Assembly: GCF_001949145.1 (NCBI RefSeq)
Contig: NW_019091459.1
Span: 283,326 to 345,325, forward strand
Direction: 5' to 3'
Length of the DNA stretch: 62,000 nucleotides
Source of the DNA: Acanthaster planci
Lineage: Eukaryota > Echinodermata > Asteroidea > Valvatida > Acanthasteridae
Of this stretch, positions 44,811 through 59,083 are shown piece by piece (positions within the stretch are counted from its first letter, which is position 1; each line of letters starts with the position of its first letter). The position numbers and the translations under genes were made by a program. The notes beneath the pieces were generated by a model. It had not been told where the DNA came from, did no database searches, and saw only the letters and a list, made by a program, of their open reading frames with translations.

Positions 44811-47800
44811 AGGCACCGTGATGATACTGATTGATTGTTTTCCGATGGGGCTTGGTCCCTGGTACTTTTAGGGTTAAACACAACAATGAATAACAAAAAC
44901 AATAAATAAATTTTAAAAAAAGAAAAAGAAAGTGAAAAACAAAAATTTCGTTAAAGTTTCGGATGTTGTTTGTGCTCATATTTAGCGAATTTCTCTCTGG
45001 CAAACATTATCATTTTGATTATGAACATGGAATTTTCACATTAGCATAAAAACTGCAAAATGTCTTTTAAAATAGCAATTCATAAAAACTTAAAAATTGA
45101 AACATCGTAGTTAAAAGGAGGGGGGAAGCACTATAGTACTGCCCTTTAAAGATACCGACTACATCAGCCCACTCTACATGCACACTGTAATTTATGGTGA
45201 AGAAAACCACCGTTAAGATAAATGTCATTTTCTTTCATCTACCCGATACATAATCTTAGGCTAACTGCACTGGTTGACATCTTTCCCCTGTGCTCGCTGA
45301 CGAATGGCATGGGAGTTATTCCAGCAACGTTGAACTTACACGAGTCTTTGTGGTGAATCGTGAAGCGTTCTCTGCATGGTGCATTTGTCATGTTACGTCC
45401 AATGACCTTTGTAATATCAATTTGATGACTTAAATTACTTTTCAGAACATTTCTGACAGTCTGATGAAAATAAGAATAAAAAACCCTCGATGCACTCGGC
45501 AAAACACTGTGGTTTGTTTACTTTCATGGTTTGTCAACCTTGTTTCACCGTCCAATACCCACATTAATTTTGTATGTAAATTAATTGTTTTCTCTATTTT
45601 AATCCTTTGACAACTCGTTTTACTGATGTTCTCTTTTAGTCTGCCAGTGTCGAAGCAAGTGCACTCTCTCAGTGCAGGGGTCGTATGCCCGGGGAAGCGT
45701 CGACACTTAGAGCATCCTGCTTGAAAAAAACAAAACAAAAAACGATACTATTTGGCTGGGCTTATGGGAAAAACGGTCACCTAAGCGCTTAGCTAGAGAA
45801 AAGCAGGCAAGCAGGCTGAGACATCTTGTTGTCCAATCATTCTTGGGCTTTGAGTGATCCGATTGGATTTACCCCCATAAGTTATACCTTTATTCTTATC
45901 TGTTTTCGACTCCGTCTGTTCAGAGATATGTCTCCAGTATTTAAGGGAAATGGGAGTAAAATCACCCCTCCGAAATATCTGTCGTATCGTGGAGCTATAG
46001 ATCCATGGTTTATGGACACGGGCAATGTTGTTGAGGCCATCATAAAAATTGTCACGCCCACAAGACTAGTCTCAAGTAATAAGTTGAACGACAAGGAAAT
46101 GTTTTTGTTGGAGTTGCATATAATTGTTTTTCAGTTGAATAAAAAAAACTGGAGGTCTCATGAAGTTCTTTTTAACGAAGAAGTTGCGAATAGTAACACT
46201 AAGAACGGGTAAGCGTGCACCCAGTACCCGGAACTAATGAAGCAATAAACAACTAATGCAGGACTGATGCAAGTCAATGCATCGGGCTGCTGCATTTCAA
46301 CCTTTTGCCACGTGCCTGTCGCCGCGGCCTATGCATACTGCGCCATAAATACACCACACGTCGCCTGTTTTGATGCTGGTCGGATGCTAATGAATCTTCT
46401 CTTTGCGCTTCGTTTGAGATTTTTATTAACACGGTGTCCGCTGAGTTGTGTCGTTGACGGTCCACGAGTTACACACGCCTCCTCATATCGGGTGTTCCAC
46501 TAAGAATAATATCTGGATTTTCCCTTATTTCCCGGTGACACTCATTGGAAGGGGAGCCCATTAGCTGGACAGCCTTGGGCAGGGCTGTCGAACGACGATG
46601 CGTGCGTGCAGTTGAGGAGTTCGTCGCCTCCGAGTCCGTAGAAATTTCTGGATTGCAGAGGTACTAATTTGGATAACTATACTTTAAAGGTAGAATTAGT
46701 CTTTCCTTTTCTGCCTCTCAATACATATTGGCCAGAGAAATATGAGATACCTTCCGAGATATTGTGCTGTGAGGCCAAGGCCCTTAATTATGTGCATTAA
46801 ACAAAATGCCATGAACATATGTAGCCCTTGCATGACGTGTACGGGATTTGCGATGTCTATACAGTAGCCTATTGATTACAACTGTGATATCGACACCGGC
46901 TGGCAATTCCCATTCTAGTCTGCGGCAATTCTTTAGTTTTTGCCCTTTGCTGCTTTAGTGATTTCCGCCCCAAAACTACCTATTCCCGAAAATAAGTGTT
47001 TCTCTGTGAAATGCTAATTGCATATCGTTCTCACTGAAGCGTGCTCAGCATGGCTGATAACTTCCCAATCTGTCACAGAACTAGTGACTTAATGATGCTG
47101 GTTATCCAAACTTTGAATCCCGAAAGGAGAATGATATCCATTTCTTTTACCGATGCGAACTTCCCCTAAATCACAGTTTGGTAGCCAAACCCCATGAGGC
47201 TTATTGAAGCAACATCGTGATAAAGCATGTTTACAACTGTATCCATATTGGCTATACACGCACCAAGGGGGTAAACTCTCATTCGGGCGACAAATTGCTA
47301 TTACATTTTGTGGGAGATTAGTTGCGAGATTGCTGTTACTAGAACCACCGAGTACCCTGATTCAAACCGGTGTCCCAACCTTGAGAATCAGAACAAAGCT
47401 GCCTCCAGAGACCTCAGATCCAAATCAGAAGAATTGACTGTCAGGTCTTGCACTGTTGGCAATAGCAACGTTACCTGCCGAATGTACGTTCACTAAACTC
47501 CGTGTATGCATGAAAACTTAACGACGGATTAAAAAAGGGGATTGCTTGATTGGACAGTAGTGTTGTGCAAAGTCATCTGCTAATCGATTTTACTCCATAT
47601 TTTTAAAGACTTTTGAGGTCATTCGACGTTTGATTTGTGTTTTATCTATTTTACACGCGGCTTCCATCTGGCCAGCGTTATCTTCCCTATGCCGGTAGAA
47701 ACGATACGCCTGTTGCTTGTAAATTCTGGTCGCAGACTGGTCGGCGACTGTTAGGTTTGCTTCTTAATTTATTGCCACGTATATGCAACCGTAGGGATAT

Positions 47801-50800
47801 TTTTTTACTGTTAAAAGCTTGTAAGCGGTAGACGTTGTGGCTAGCTTTTCGCTTTTTTGAATAAGGTCTTGAATTAGGGCGCTGGTAGGTGATTCACTTG
47901 GCTTTCGTGAATATCATTAACGACACAATTGGGCAGGCATGGTACCCGTTGCTTTCGTGCGCTGTTCTTTACAATAAAGGGTGTACATGTACATGGACAT
48001 GATTTTGTCACAGCTTGTTATTTTGAATAGCCTTAGATTTGACTTAGATACACCTGTGCTAATGCGTTTCGTAACAACTTCATTATGGTTCATATTATGC
48101 TTAGGGCCTATACAGCGACTGTACACCATTTACTTTATGGAGATTTTGATAGTACTGAGGTATATATCGGCCAAAAATGACCATTAAAAGGTTTTAATTA
48201 TTTATTGCAAAATAGCTGTTTCGGTTCTTTTTGTAATGGTCATTGTAGAGGGCGTGCTTCTCTTTTGATTGGACTGGTAAAGAAAAGCTATATTATTCAT
48301 AAGGGTAAGAACGACGGAAGAAAACCGAAATGTAGAATAATATAGTCGCTGTAGGTTGCTCGCTCCCAAAGATAAGTGAATGTTGCTCGTTAACTGTGGA
48401 ATTTAATCACACTGGGGTGTGTTTGAAACGTATTACATTTTATGAAATGCATTTCCTGCCAGTTTTTACAGCAACAGTTGCGTGGGCAATGCTCTACAAA
48501 TACACTTCAAAAATTGTAATCGATACCTGGACTTTAAACGTTGGAGAATCTGGTTTTCCTCCACGATTGTTAAGTCAACAAACTTCTTCTGTGCAAACAC
48601 TGTAAGGTGTAGTTTACGGAAGCAAAATTTGAAATATTCATAGATGTAAGTTTGCTTCAAACATAACACCGGAGGTGCCTTGTCGCCGCAAAAGAAAAAA
48701 AAAATAATTAGTCCTTTCAGTGTGAAAATAGTCAGTTTCAATATTGCGGTTTGTGCTGTGTTAATTTCTACAAAAAATCAACAAATACAGCGCCGCATTT
48801 GAGATTGGAATTTTGCAGTTCACTGATTGAACATCTGCTATACTTTCGCCTGAGGTAGTTGTTTCCAGCAGCGGATAAAGGGACATGCGAAATGTATTCT
48901 GTAAGCTAATAATGACAGTTGGTGGATACGTTGGAGAGGCAAACGAGAACCATCCCCATAGAAGGCTTTAAAGAAATGCCGCATACTTTTCCTCTCCAAA
49001 GCGTGTAAAAAGGCAATAATTTTGCATCAACATTCGAAAAGGGCAAAACAGTACCAGTAGGCCTCCCCCCCAGCAACCCACCCAGGGCCCCCTTTCCGAA
49101 AATTTGGTAAACTGATCCCGCTCTTGTTATATGATAATGCTCATGCGCACGCTCTCATAAATGGTGGTGCAGAAGTAGACTATCAATGAATTAATTAATC
49201 AAATCAGTTTATGGCTTTTCAGTATATTTTGCCCTTTACCTTGGCAAATCCTCCTCGGCGAGCCCTACCCCCAAGAATGACACTCGGTCCACGTACGTAA
49301 TATGTCTTGTTTAGCTCCACTGGTAATTGATTAGGCCTATCTACTGCACAGGAACACCTTGCTCTCAAAGCCACTGTGTCTGCTATGTAGGTCTAATATC
49401 CCGTGCATAGAACGGACAACGTGTTCTCGAGATTATGCTGGGATAAGCAGTACGTTGAGTTCTTTTCAGCACAGAAATAGCATTTTGTTACCTGCGCATG
49501 TGAACACCGCCTGACTACCGTTTCCCGGGCTAGGATTCTAAGCGACTTATACAGATCATACAAAAACTTTAATCTATGAAATGGACTTGTTTAAAAATTA
49601 AAATATAGAAATGATTGTTAGTGGTATCTCATGCTGTTCAGAACAGGTATTGTGGAAACATGTAATGACACGTGATGCATGAATTCACACATGTATCGAA
49701 TTCGAAAATTAAAGGTGGAAGCTATTCAGGTGGGATTTCGATGTCCTCTCGCAACCCCTAATTGTTGTCCCTTTTAATGGCACGCTAAACTACGTGTAAG
49801 GCTGCTGTCCAGCGAAGAACACCGTAACACGAAAATTAATGCGTTGTCATGGTAAGCGATGGGTGTGTTCTGTGCTTGTAGTCCTAGGCCCCACATTAAA
49901 GGTATCCGATTGGATGAGTTAGATGAAGCATCGGCTCAGCAGGGACTAAAGGCCAGTGGCTGGGTTTTGTACTGGGATAAAGGTTGAAACCGGTTGCGTG
50001 TAGGAGGTTTCAAAGTAACGTTTACCTGCGTGACAGTTTTAGCCAGAGCTAACGTTACTTTTCATGACCATGAAGCCGAGAAGAAATTGTTGAAATGTGT
50101 TTAGGTTGAGAATACTGACCATCAAAATTGATATGGAATACCTTTTGTTTCACAGCTTATTATGATGACCCTTACCGGCTATGCAAATAGGCCCCGTATA
50201 TTTTGGCCTGTTATTGTGCCTTGTTTATGACTGCATGATCCTGCGAGTGATACGCTGAAAGACATTGATTTTTTCCACAGGACACTGCTTAGACTGTTTA
50301 TGTATACAGACATATAGGCCTGTCTGCTATTTACCCTAACCTACGTCTGGTTGCAAGACTTCAGTCTGTCATTTTACCACTTTTGATAGTAAACTACCAG
50401 TTCTCGTTTGTAAAGTGTTCATCTTTCGGCGTATAAGATTGACGCTGTCATCGATTGTCTAAGTGCATTTGATGTATTTTCCCTTAAGTAGCTGTAGACA
50501 GCTTCTTGACGATTTTCCTCCTCGGTTTTCGCTTAACGTTCATAAAGAGCGAGCACGAAGTTATTAATAACAGCGGTGTATGTAGTTGCCACCAAGGACT
50601 CTGGTGTTGACTGGTTGTAGTTCTGATACACTTGATCAGTTAGGATCCCCATTCTGTTGGTTGTAATTTTTCGGCCTCTTAATCTTCAGTTTCCTTTCTC
50701 GTGACTTGGCGATAATTTCAAAGCCGGTCCCTGAAAAAATTACCACGACATTGTTTAGAATATGCCTACGGCCTTTTCTACGCACAGGTATAAATGTGAT

Positions 50801-53582
50801 ATTGTAGATTTTGCGAATAGGCCCTCCCAAGGATACCGGACTCGCTATGAAAATAACAAATAACAACAGATGGGTGTACTGCTCACAACGATGCCTCAAA
50901 GCTAGCGCCGATACTAATTTGCAGTCAACAGAATTAACACTACTAAGGTTTATGGGAGTAGGGCATACAGAAACGAGGACCTCATAGAGAAACATACAAA
51001 CGGAAAGGACTGGCACAATGCATAATGCGTTGTGATATCATCCACAAGTCCCCGCATTAACTGCTTTCACCAGACAGGTGTGGACTAATTGATGATGGCA
51101 TTGTTATATTTTTTTTCCCTTCTTTGAATTCCCAGATGTGCGACCTGATGTTTCAAGGTCTGTTGCCAACAGATCTGTTAAGTACTTGCATACAAGCCTG
51201 GGTGGCTAGGATCGCAGACAAGCTTATTTTGCTACATTCAGCCAAGACAGTTGCGGGCGAGATTGATTTTAGGGGAAAGGTCATAAATAAAACACATCCT
51301 CCGATGCATAAGTTATTTTCGAATGATTTTGTACTTGCCAAGACTGGGTGTAAGAGAAACCGGCAAGCGTAGGCCTATGTATGTCATGCTCGATAATGTT
51401 TGCTGTTTTCTAAATTAGTGCTTATTATAGACTAAACTCAACGAACACATGGCTTCTGGATTTGTAATTACCCCCAGGATATACGGTACGGTATGGTGTA
51501 ACCGAAACTGACAACCTTCATACGCCCAACATACTGTAGGCCTATGCATGTGGGGCAGGCGGTAATCGCTCGCGCTCCACATCACAGACATGCGCGAGTC
51601 CAGCTCACTGACCGTATTGAGTTCAACGGCTATACGTAGCCACGAAAGTGGCAGCCGGTTTTTAAGGCCATAATTGTGCCGTCCGATGAAGGGCGTGAAC
51701 ACGTTGGAGTAGCACTCACTAGAAAATAGTCATTTTCTGGCGAGCTAGCTTATTGACGCAAGTTACCTCATCGTCAGTGCTTCGCAGGTTTACTTCATTT
51801 TGACTCGAGACATAATTTACATACCGTGTATATAAACGCGATTCGATGTTATCGCTGGGTGATGATGCCATATGGTGGCCGTACATACAATTTTGATGCA
51901 TCAAAAAGTGGGTGTTATAAAGGAAACGTTTGAGTCGTGTGCAGACACGTGGAACTGAAAGCCATCATGTGAATATAACATATGATTTGGCTGTGTGGTA
52001 TCTACCATGGCACAGATGCCTCGACTAACATTGTTCTTGCCGCTGCTGGAGGGAATACGCGCAGAGACGGGTCCCGCTCACGATAATGGGTGTAAAAAGC
52101 ATTAGCGATCGAGACCACCGAGTGACCTAGTAGGCGCCCGTACCCCAGCTTTGCACTGCATTTTCCGGTTCAAATGACGTCAAGCTTCAGAAGTCTATCT
52201 GCAAGGAAATTCTAGAGAAATAAGTCGCCGAGGAGAACGATCTCTGCGATGCATTGTAAATTTAAAAAGACAATACACACAACTGAAACATACATAATTC
52301 CCTTACTTTTTAAAGACGACATTTTTAAAGTAATAAGACCATTTCACATCAAACAAGGACCGTCGAAACGGCCCTGCTTGAAAGGACTTTTTAAAAGTTG
52401 ATTTATTCACAGGTCAGGCCGTGTTTATATTGTATCAAGTTGAGAAGTACAAAGACAGGGACGGGGGAGAATATGCAATAAACATCAATACAGATAAAAA
52501 TATATAAATAAATAAATATCACGCCATTTGAAAGGGCAATATGGATGCGCTAAATGCCATTGATGGATATGCATCATGCACTAAGTCATGGTTACCTTCA
52601 TTTGTCTGTTTTTGTCATGTAAACAAAGCGTAGTCTCGCTCTCAGCCTCACAGGAAAATGGAGACTTCTTTTTCAAACCTTTCAAGAGACTGTTTTAATG
52701 CCCTGTTTGTGGGGTTTGAGTCTTCATGACGGGTTACTGAGGGGATATGTAACTAGATAAATCCCTCATTGTATTTGACAAGTAGGCTATACGAAAATGG
52801 ATCTCGGGTTGAACCCGTACGAAAAGGCTCTTTAGAATTTTCCCAATTAAAAGCCGTTGACAAGCGGGGAAATATCAGGGGAAGGGTGGGGGCAAAGCAC
52901 TCATCAGAAATGAGAGAATTAGGAATGTTCATTGATACTTTGCCTACACTGCAATTTGGAAAGTGGGTGACTTTTTGTATGTAAGTACATAATAAGGCTC
53001 GTTCCGTACTTACTGAGCGGAGTAGCCTTCATAACTTTAATTAATTTTGCACGTATACCAGACATGCTCAATTAGTGGGACTGCCACGCTTAAATGGGCA
53101 AGACCCACGACAGTTTTTGTACTGTAGTTGTTGGGACATTAACTCAGATTTGCACTAATTTTGTGGGACAAATTTCCCACAACAGAGTTCTGAATTTCCT
53201 GGCAAAAGAAAGTGTCATCTTAACCCGGGGAATTCCTGCCCGCAGGCACGCAGACCCGGCATTAGCGGGTATAATATGCATGTCTTTTTGCATGTGCAGT
53301 TCTTGTAGGCCTTGGTATTTTAAGACAGGCCTGTACACATAAAACAATACCTCTGTTTTAGGACCTGTGGCGTATTCAGGTAGTGAATGGGGGGATAGTG
53401 GGAGTTTTTCTAACTACGGAGATCCAAATTTGATTCGTTGTACAAGAAACTCCTCCACGAAATTAGGTGGTAGTTTGACGCTTTCAATCTAAAAAAAAAA
53501 CCAAAAAACTACCTTCAACCTTCGATAATATTTGTAATCACTTTGGACTGCAGCCAGACATTCATTGCTCACGTACAAGTAA
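44811..53582. other. Long non-coding stretch, no gene recognised
   Basis: I see no credible gene in these ~8.8 kb. Open frames of 80-130 codons at 45442-45738 (-), 45826-46212 (+), 50636-51016 (-) and 51124-51372 (+) lack known motifs; the first contains CSKC but nothing more. One TACATGTACATG tract is at 47985-47996. A segment at 53366-53400 (TGTGGCGTATTCAGG) looks like one end of the GTGGCGTA MITE family. Confidence 0.45.
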
Positions 53583-53762
53583 AGCCTGGTTCATACTTGG
53601 CGCAGCAGCAAACACGATCTCGAACTTGTGACGTCTGAACAAAATATTCGTGCTTCAAATTCGGAAAACATTGAACATATTTCAACTCAAGCGAAATTCG
53701 CTACCGAGGTTTTTGCCAAATTCGCTTCGCTTTCGCGCAAGCCTGAAGTATGAACCGGTTGT
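53583..53762. mobile_element. Foldback MITE, AGCCTGGTTCATACTT ends
   Basis: The left end AGCCTGGTTCATACTTGG is mirrored at the right by AAGTATGAACCGGTTGT (imperfect inverted repeat). Both inner flanks are rich in TTCGC/GCGAA. About 180 bp, no coding capacity. The 111-codon open frame crossing it is a by-product. Confidence 0.65.
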
Positions 53763-56474
53763 AATAACTCTGCTCAGGCATTTCTTACATCTTCGTAAAA
53801 ATTATTCGGAACTTGACCCTCGAGAAACTCATTGTACTTCGGCGGCTTCTCTGAGTCCCACACGCTTCTGTATTTTTAATACACATCGCAGGATTCGAAC
53901 ATTAGTCAAGGAAACTCTGCGTCTCAAGAATGGGACGAGAAAATGTTGGATGGTGATATTAAAGCCCTCAGTGAATTCTCTCTAACGTTCATCTGCACAG
54001 GACGGATAGAAAAGGTGTTAATTGGAACTCTCCACTTCGGCAGTGTGCCACAAAGACCTACATCCGCCCACTCTTACGCCTTTCTGGTATCCTTGCAGAC
54101 CGATTACCCGCGCTTCAGTCGCGCCGTTTTACTGGCAATTTTATTTTCTGGTCGTTGATATATGGAACGATCGTGAAGAGACGGCTACATAACCTTCAAT
54201 ATTTCACGCCGTGTCCATTAAGCCTAGCTGCAGGGTTTGGAGCGTTTAGTCTTCAGTGTATTGTATGCAATCAAGCGATATTAATACGGTACCAAGAAGC
54301 TTAGGATGCAGTCCGGTTTCTACCCTTTTCAAAGTGTGCAGCAAAATGAATAATTTGTTTCTCCGGTAAAGTAAGCCAGTTGGATAACTATACACTTAAT
54401 CCGTTAAGTCACAACTTGTTCACAGGCGTTTATTTTAGGAACGTTTGTGATGACGAATCACGTGAATGACGTATTACAACGGAGTATACTTCGGTGACAA
54501 GGACAGTTATAGAAATAGTTATAGTTATAGTGAAAAAAAAACCTTTCCGTACAATGACTGCAGAACGTCAAAGTCCGTAGCCCGTTGCACGCATGGAATT
54601 CAACCCATTTGAAATAGTACGCGAACAGGATACGTGCGGCTCGAGGAAAAAAACCAAATAAAACAAACTGGGGGGGGGGCATCGCAGCTGTGAATGGTTA
54701 TTTTATCCTGCACTGTGTAGGTAATGTGCATTTCATCAGTGTGATCATGTGACAGGTAGATGTTTGAAATAACCGTACAAGACAGCAATAAAACCACCCA
54801 ACTTTTAAAAATTAAAAAAAAATAAAAAAATAAAATGTATTGAAACTGCAATGCAAGAAACCGGTTTTCTTCCTATGATGACATCGTAGGTTTGCTTATG
54901 AATATGTAACTTATCATGAGCATGAACCCCCCCCAAAAAAAGACAGTATGAAATAGATTTTAACATAGCAAAACTAAAATGAAAAATAAGGTGAAGTGAA
55001 ACGTACAATTATATCGTACACTTTCAAGTATTGTAAAACGAACTGCGTCGCATTGACTTTATCACCTAAACACCAGATATAATGCATCCGGCACGTGAAA
55101 GCCATGAAAAGTTCCTACAAGTTCCATAAGTCGTCTGTTATAGATTCAATCAATCTCGACTTAAATATGAAAGAAGTTAAGGCCCAAGTGAGATGGCGTA
55201 TCCAGCAGGGTCTGGAAGGCAGTCCCCCCAGGTATGTTGCCATTTATTAGGAACTGAAAGCGTGCCAGTATTTTAGAAACCATATCATTACATCTCATAA
55301 TTATTCATGAGTGTATTTGAACGCGTCATTTGCTGATTACGCAGCGCGTCCGGCACGTATGTTTGAACGGCTCATTTTGCTTGTGCGCAGGGGCATTGAA
55401 TCCACTAAGGCCAGAAGCCAGGGAAATGGCCTTTGACTCAGGCAGAATGACCCTAAAAGTAATCGATCAACATCACGCTCAGATATCGTTGTTTCCCCCC
55501 CTCATTTGCATACCGATTAGAGTTTAAACACTCAAAGTAGGCCAACCATTTGCTAACTTGCACACGACAAAAATCAATTTTCTGCCACATTTCTGCCCGT
55601 CCTCATCACATACCTCCAAAGTAACAGAATCAGAATTCCGAAAGGAAGCTAACATTTTAGAGGGTGTTTTTTCCGTTTTTTACAGGGTTTTCCCTGACAT
55701 GCTTACCTTGTGAATGGTGAGGACTATCATGAACGCTCTAATGAGTGAATATGATGTAAGAAGAAAACTGAATGAAGCAAACATTCAATTTGTGCCTTGT
55801 GGTCGGGCAATTTTCCGTCAAGCAATGCAGTAAAAGTCAACTCGTAACTAAACTCACTCGTATCCAGATTATGTGTGTGTGCGCGTTTATGCTATGCCCC
55901 AAAGCCGAACATCTGATTGTGGAAAGCTTTTGCATTTTAAACAAATGGCTTTTGATCTTGAAGAAATGAGCTGATAGATACAAACGATAGATCAGTCTCC
56001 CAAACAGTATCACGGATGTTCTGAGGGAAAATCGGCAAAATTGTGAAAATATGTTTTTGTGGAAATTGTCGTAAAATTGACAATTTCCACTTTCTTTATT
56101 CTTTTCCGGAGGTTTTTCTTACACAAAAGCTATTAAATATCACGAGGTCTTCAAGGGAAATGCCGGAACACTATCTCATATGGGTCACCACCGATATGTG
56201 TTGTCTGCCAGCATAGTATGTTTCAGGCCGACAATCATATGTCACTATTGCGCATGCGCGAATACACAACTAAATGCACGCACAGTCTATGATGACTAAA
56301 CATACGAGCTGGAAAGTAAAAACTATACGGACGGGTGCATGACGCACCGTTGAGTACATTGCTGCCGTGCGGTATTTTTTTCTCCGGTGGTAGCACCAAG
56401 AGTTCCCTCTGGAACCCGTCTCGTAGACATGCAGTCTGTGACATGTAATCTTAACGGATCGAGTCTGTTGTAGT
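53763..56474. other. Non-coding, no gene seen
   Basis: Contains an AGTTATAG microsatellite near 54505-54530, a poly-A/TAAA-rich stretch near 54810-54835 and a possible MITE end GATGGCGTATCCAG at 55192-55205. Nothing else is identifiable. Confidence 0.5.
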
Positions 56475-56570
56475 TCTGCATGCAGCTCAGAAACAAATCG
56501 CATTGAATTGATTATTTTGTCAATTTGCTTATGAATATTCTAAGAGCTATAGTGAACCGAACATAGCGTT
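56475..56570 (+). repeat. Local direct repeat, copy 1
   Basis: About 95 bp beginning CTGCATGCAGCTCAGAAAC, repeated at 57010-57105 with few changes in the first 70 bp and more divergence after that. Confidence 0.85.
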
Positions 56571-57009
56571 TTTCATTTCTGGAAATTTGTGGAAATTATA
56601 CAAAACCTGAATCAACCCCTGCCATCTGGTTGGTGAATCGTTGACCACATGTAATTGAAATATTCGCTCTGTTCAACAGCACCCGTTCAACAAACCTCAT
56701 TGACTTGACTGATTCCTGCCCCCACCCCATTTTATGTATTCCATTCCCAGTAAGAAAGAGAATAACAATATGCCAGGAATGAGACCAGTCAAACATTACG
56801 CGGTACATTGAGTGGCGCTTTCGGCACGGATCTGTTTCACAAATTGACTGAAGTTAATACGCGAGGGAGACCTATTTGTTTTGCGATAACAGCAGAGGAT
56901 TTATGCAGGTATTGTGTGAAAAAAATAATGAATGTGCACATTTGTGCAAAGGTAAGAACAATTTCGTTCGATGATAGATGAAATGTTCCATTCCGCAGAC
57001 ACGGGGAAC

Positions 57010-57105
57010 TCTGCATGCAGCTCAGAAACAAATCGCATTGAATTGATTATTCTGTCAATTTGCTTGTGAATATTTTATGAGGTATAATATAACAAACACA
57101 GCGTT
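57010..57105 (+). repeat. Local direct repeat, copy 2
   Basis: Second copy of 56475-56570, about 535 bp downstream. The 440 bp between them show no gene. Confidence 0.85.
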
Positions 57106-57154
57106 GTCAAAAATATTTTGAAATTGCCATTTTGCCCTCCGCCCCCCCCCCAAA

Positions 57155-57465
57155 AAGCAAGCCTGGTCGGAGCCAAATTTGGCTCTTCAGGCTGGTGTTA
57201 AACTCAGGTTTCCTGGATCCTCGGCATGAAACGACTGAGAATATTTCTATTCCCCCCTGGATGGGATGCCAGTCCATCGCAGGTTGCTTCCCTAGCCAAT
57301 GCTGGTACCCATTTATACTCCTGGGTGGAGAGAGGCAAGCAGGGGTGAAGAGGCTTGCCAAGGGCCACAACATACTGCCAGCAGTTGGATTGGAACCTTT
57401 AACCCTATGAATGGAAGCCACTGACCCTAACCACTTGCCCCCACAATCTTGCCCACCCCCCACCA
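57155..57465 (-). mobile_element. tRNA-derived SINE of a second family
   Basis: On the minus strand: A-box region AAGTGGTTAGGGTCAGTGG (near 57419-57440), B-box GGTTCCAATCC (57387-57397), then GGCCCTTGGCAAGCCTCTT, TATAAATGGGTACCAGC and GCGATGGACTGGCATCCCAT. This is the body of a SINE type common in marine invertebrates. It differs from the SINEs at 1500 and 43680. Confidence 0.85.
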
Positions 57466-58591
57466 ACCCAGAACCTTAATATGCGTCCAGGTGGCTGTTT
57501 CAGGGAATGTCTGTTATAACCTACATACTTAGATCAATTAGGAGAGAAGAGGTCAAACCTGTTAAGTTTTATAATCACAGAATTGAGAGGTATAAAAGAT
57601 TATTACTGACTCTTTGGCGCTCAAAACGTCTGTGGTGTTTGCAGTGGACTATTTGGCGTCTTTAACAGCATAGTAATTAATCATTTATTCCGTGACGTCA
57701 GAAAGTAGACATTAGTACTGCCATTAATATACATCACATGAAAGAAATAAATCATCCAAAACGAGCCTGCCAATTTCAACATTCGGGATAATAGTTGCCT
57801 TTCGATTTTTTTTAATCAGTGGTGAAGGTGCTGCCTAGAAGGCGAGGCAGTGCTGATCACTGCTGAATCATATTAATTGTGAAGAACGCTCCCAAATAAA
57901 GCTATTGATCCTCGTAACTAAATATTACTGAGAGTTTTGATGGTAAAAAAAAATTCGATTAAATTTGCAGCGTCCTTTTGCTTTCCTTGGTGCAGATGGA
58001 TGTCACCTTGATGCTGGTCCGTGGATGGTACAGACAAGCATATGTTTCCACATGGCGTGCATGAAACGCCTTCCCACAATGGTTTTGACACACCGGAACT
58101 CTGCCGTCCTAGCTATGGAGGACGAGGTTGAAGTCGGTGAGTAGATTGTTTCAAGATGTAGTTGATCTGAGAGAAGTAGAGTGGATTGTTGGTGATGGAC
58201 ACCTAAAAATTTTTAAATGGTGTATGGTCGCATCTCAAACACCCATTTCTTCACGTTGCTAGTTTTGTATGGATTTTGTTGTTTTTTATTTAGTTTATTT
58301 ATATTGGCCTGATTATTTGCGAAAGCTTGTGTTATGATGCAGAAGCCGAGTCATTTTAAGGAAATGGCTGTAGAGTCGAGTCATGAGACTGAGAGGTTTG
58401 AATCAAGTCAGTTCACAGTGTGTGGTCGCTTTGAGTTGAGTCGAGTTGAGTGAGCATGCTCTCAGAGTACGTACGTTTGAGTCTCAGATACATGCATTTG
58501 AGTACCATTTACAAGATTCACTCAAAACTGACAGGGACTAGGGTTGAATTCTGTTGCTATCCAGTCGGTATTATTTCCACCATGCCAGCAG
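57466..58591. other. Non-coding, no gene seen
   Basis: GAGTCGAGT/GAGTTGAGT simple repeats at 58370-58455 recall the interior of the hAT MITE at 35781. No coding motif recognised. Confidence 0.5.
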
Positions 58592-58711
58592 GTGTTTATT
58601 TCTTTTTCTCAGATCAAATGGTGACGGTATCGTAAAGAACACAAACAAAAGTAGTGTTTATTTCTTTTTCTCAGATCAAATGGTGACGGTATCGTAAAGA
58701 ACACAAACAAA
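58592..58711 (+). repeat. Near-perfect 62-bp tandem duplication
   Basis: 58592-58653 begins GTGTTTATTTCTTTTTCTCA and is repeated from 58654. The copies are identical for about 58 bp and differ only where the second ends. No divergence, so very recent or an assembly artefact. Confidence 0.92.
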
Positions 58712-58865
58712 ATAATCTCCATATGGCAAGCTACATGCTACATCAATTATATTCCAAGAGTATTACATTTTGGAATTCCAATGTTACAGGAATTAGCCTG
58801 GTTCTTTCATTTAGGGCCTCGAAGGTCAACTCATTTGATTTTATATATTAACTTGAGTCGTGTCA

Positions 58866-59083
58866 CAGTGGTGAAACTAAGGGGAGGGTGTTAGGGGCCT
58901 GTGCGCCTTATGGCTCCTCCTGCGCTTAGAAATTTGAGATGGTAAAATGTAGTGATAGGCTGTCTTAGTCAATGTTTTACCTCTTACCCCATAAAACCGA
59001 GGAAGTTAACATCCTAACGTGCCCATCCAGAAAATTAAGACTCCCCGTCCCTTTGCAAAATGTACCCCAGTTACGCCACAGTC
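58866..59083. mobile_element. MITE with CAGTGGTGAAACT/GTTACGCCAC ends
   Basis: Left CAGTGGTGAAACTAAGGGG and right CCCCAGTTACGCCACAGT form an imperfect inverted repeat. The termini resemble those of the MITEs at 5330 and 36303. No coding capacity. Confidence 0.55.

Noticed and set aside
45826-46212. 128-codon + frame
   Set aside because: No conserved motif or splice context seen; could be real but cannot be supported.
50636-51016. 126-codon minus-strand frame
   Set aside because: Mixed composition without any motif; not supported.
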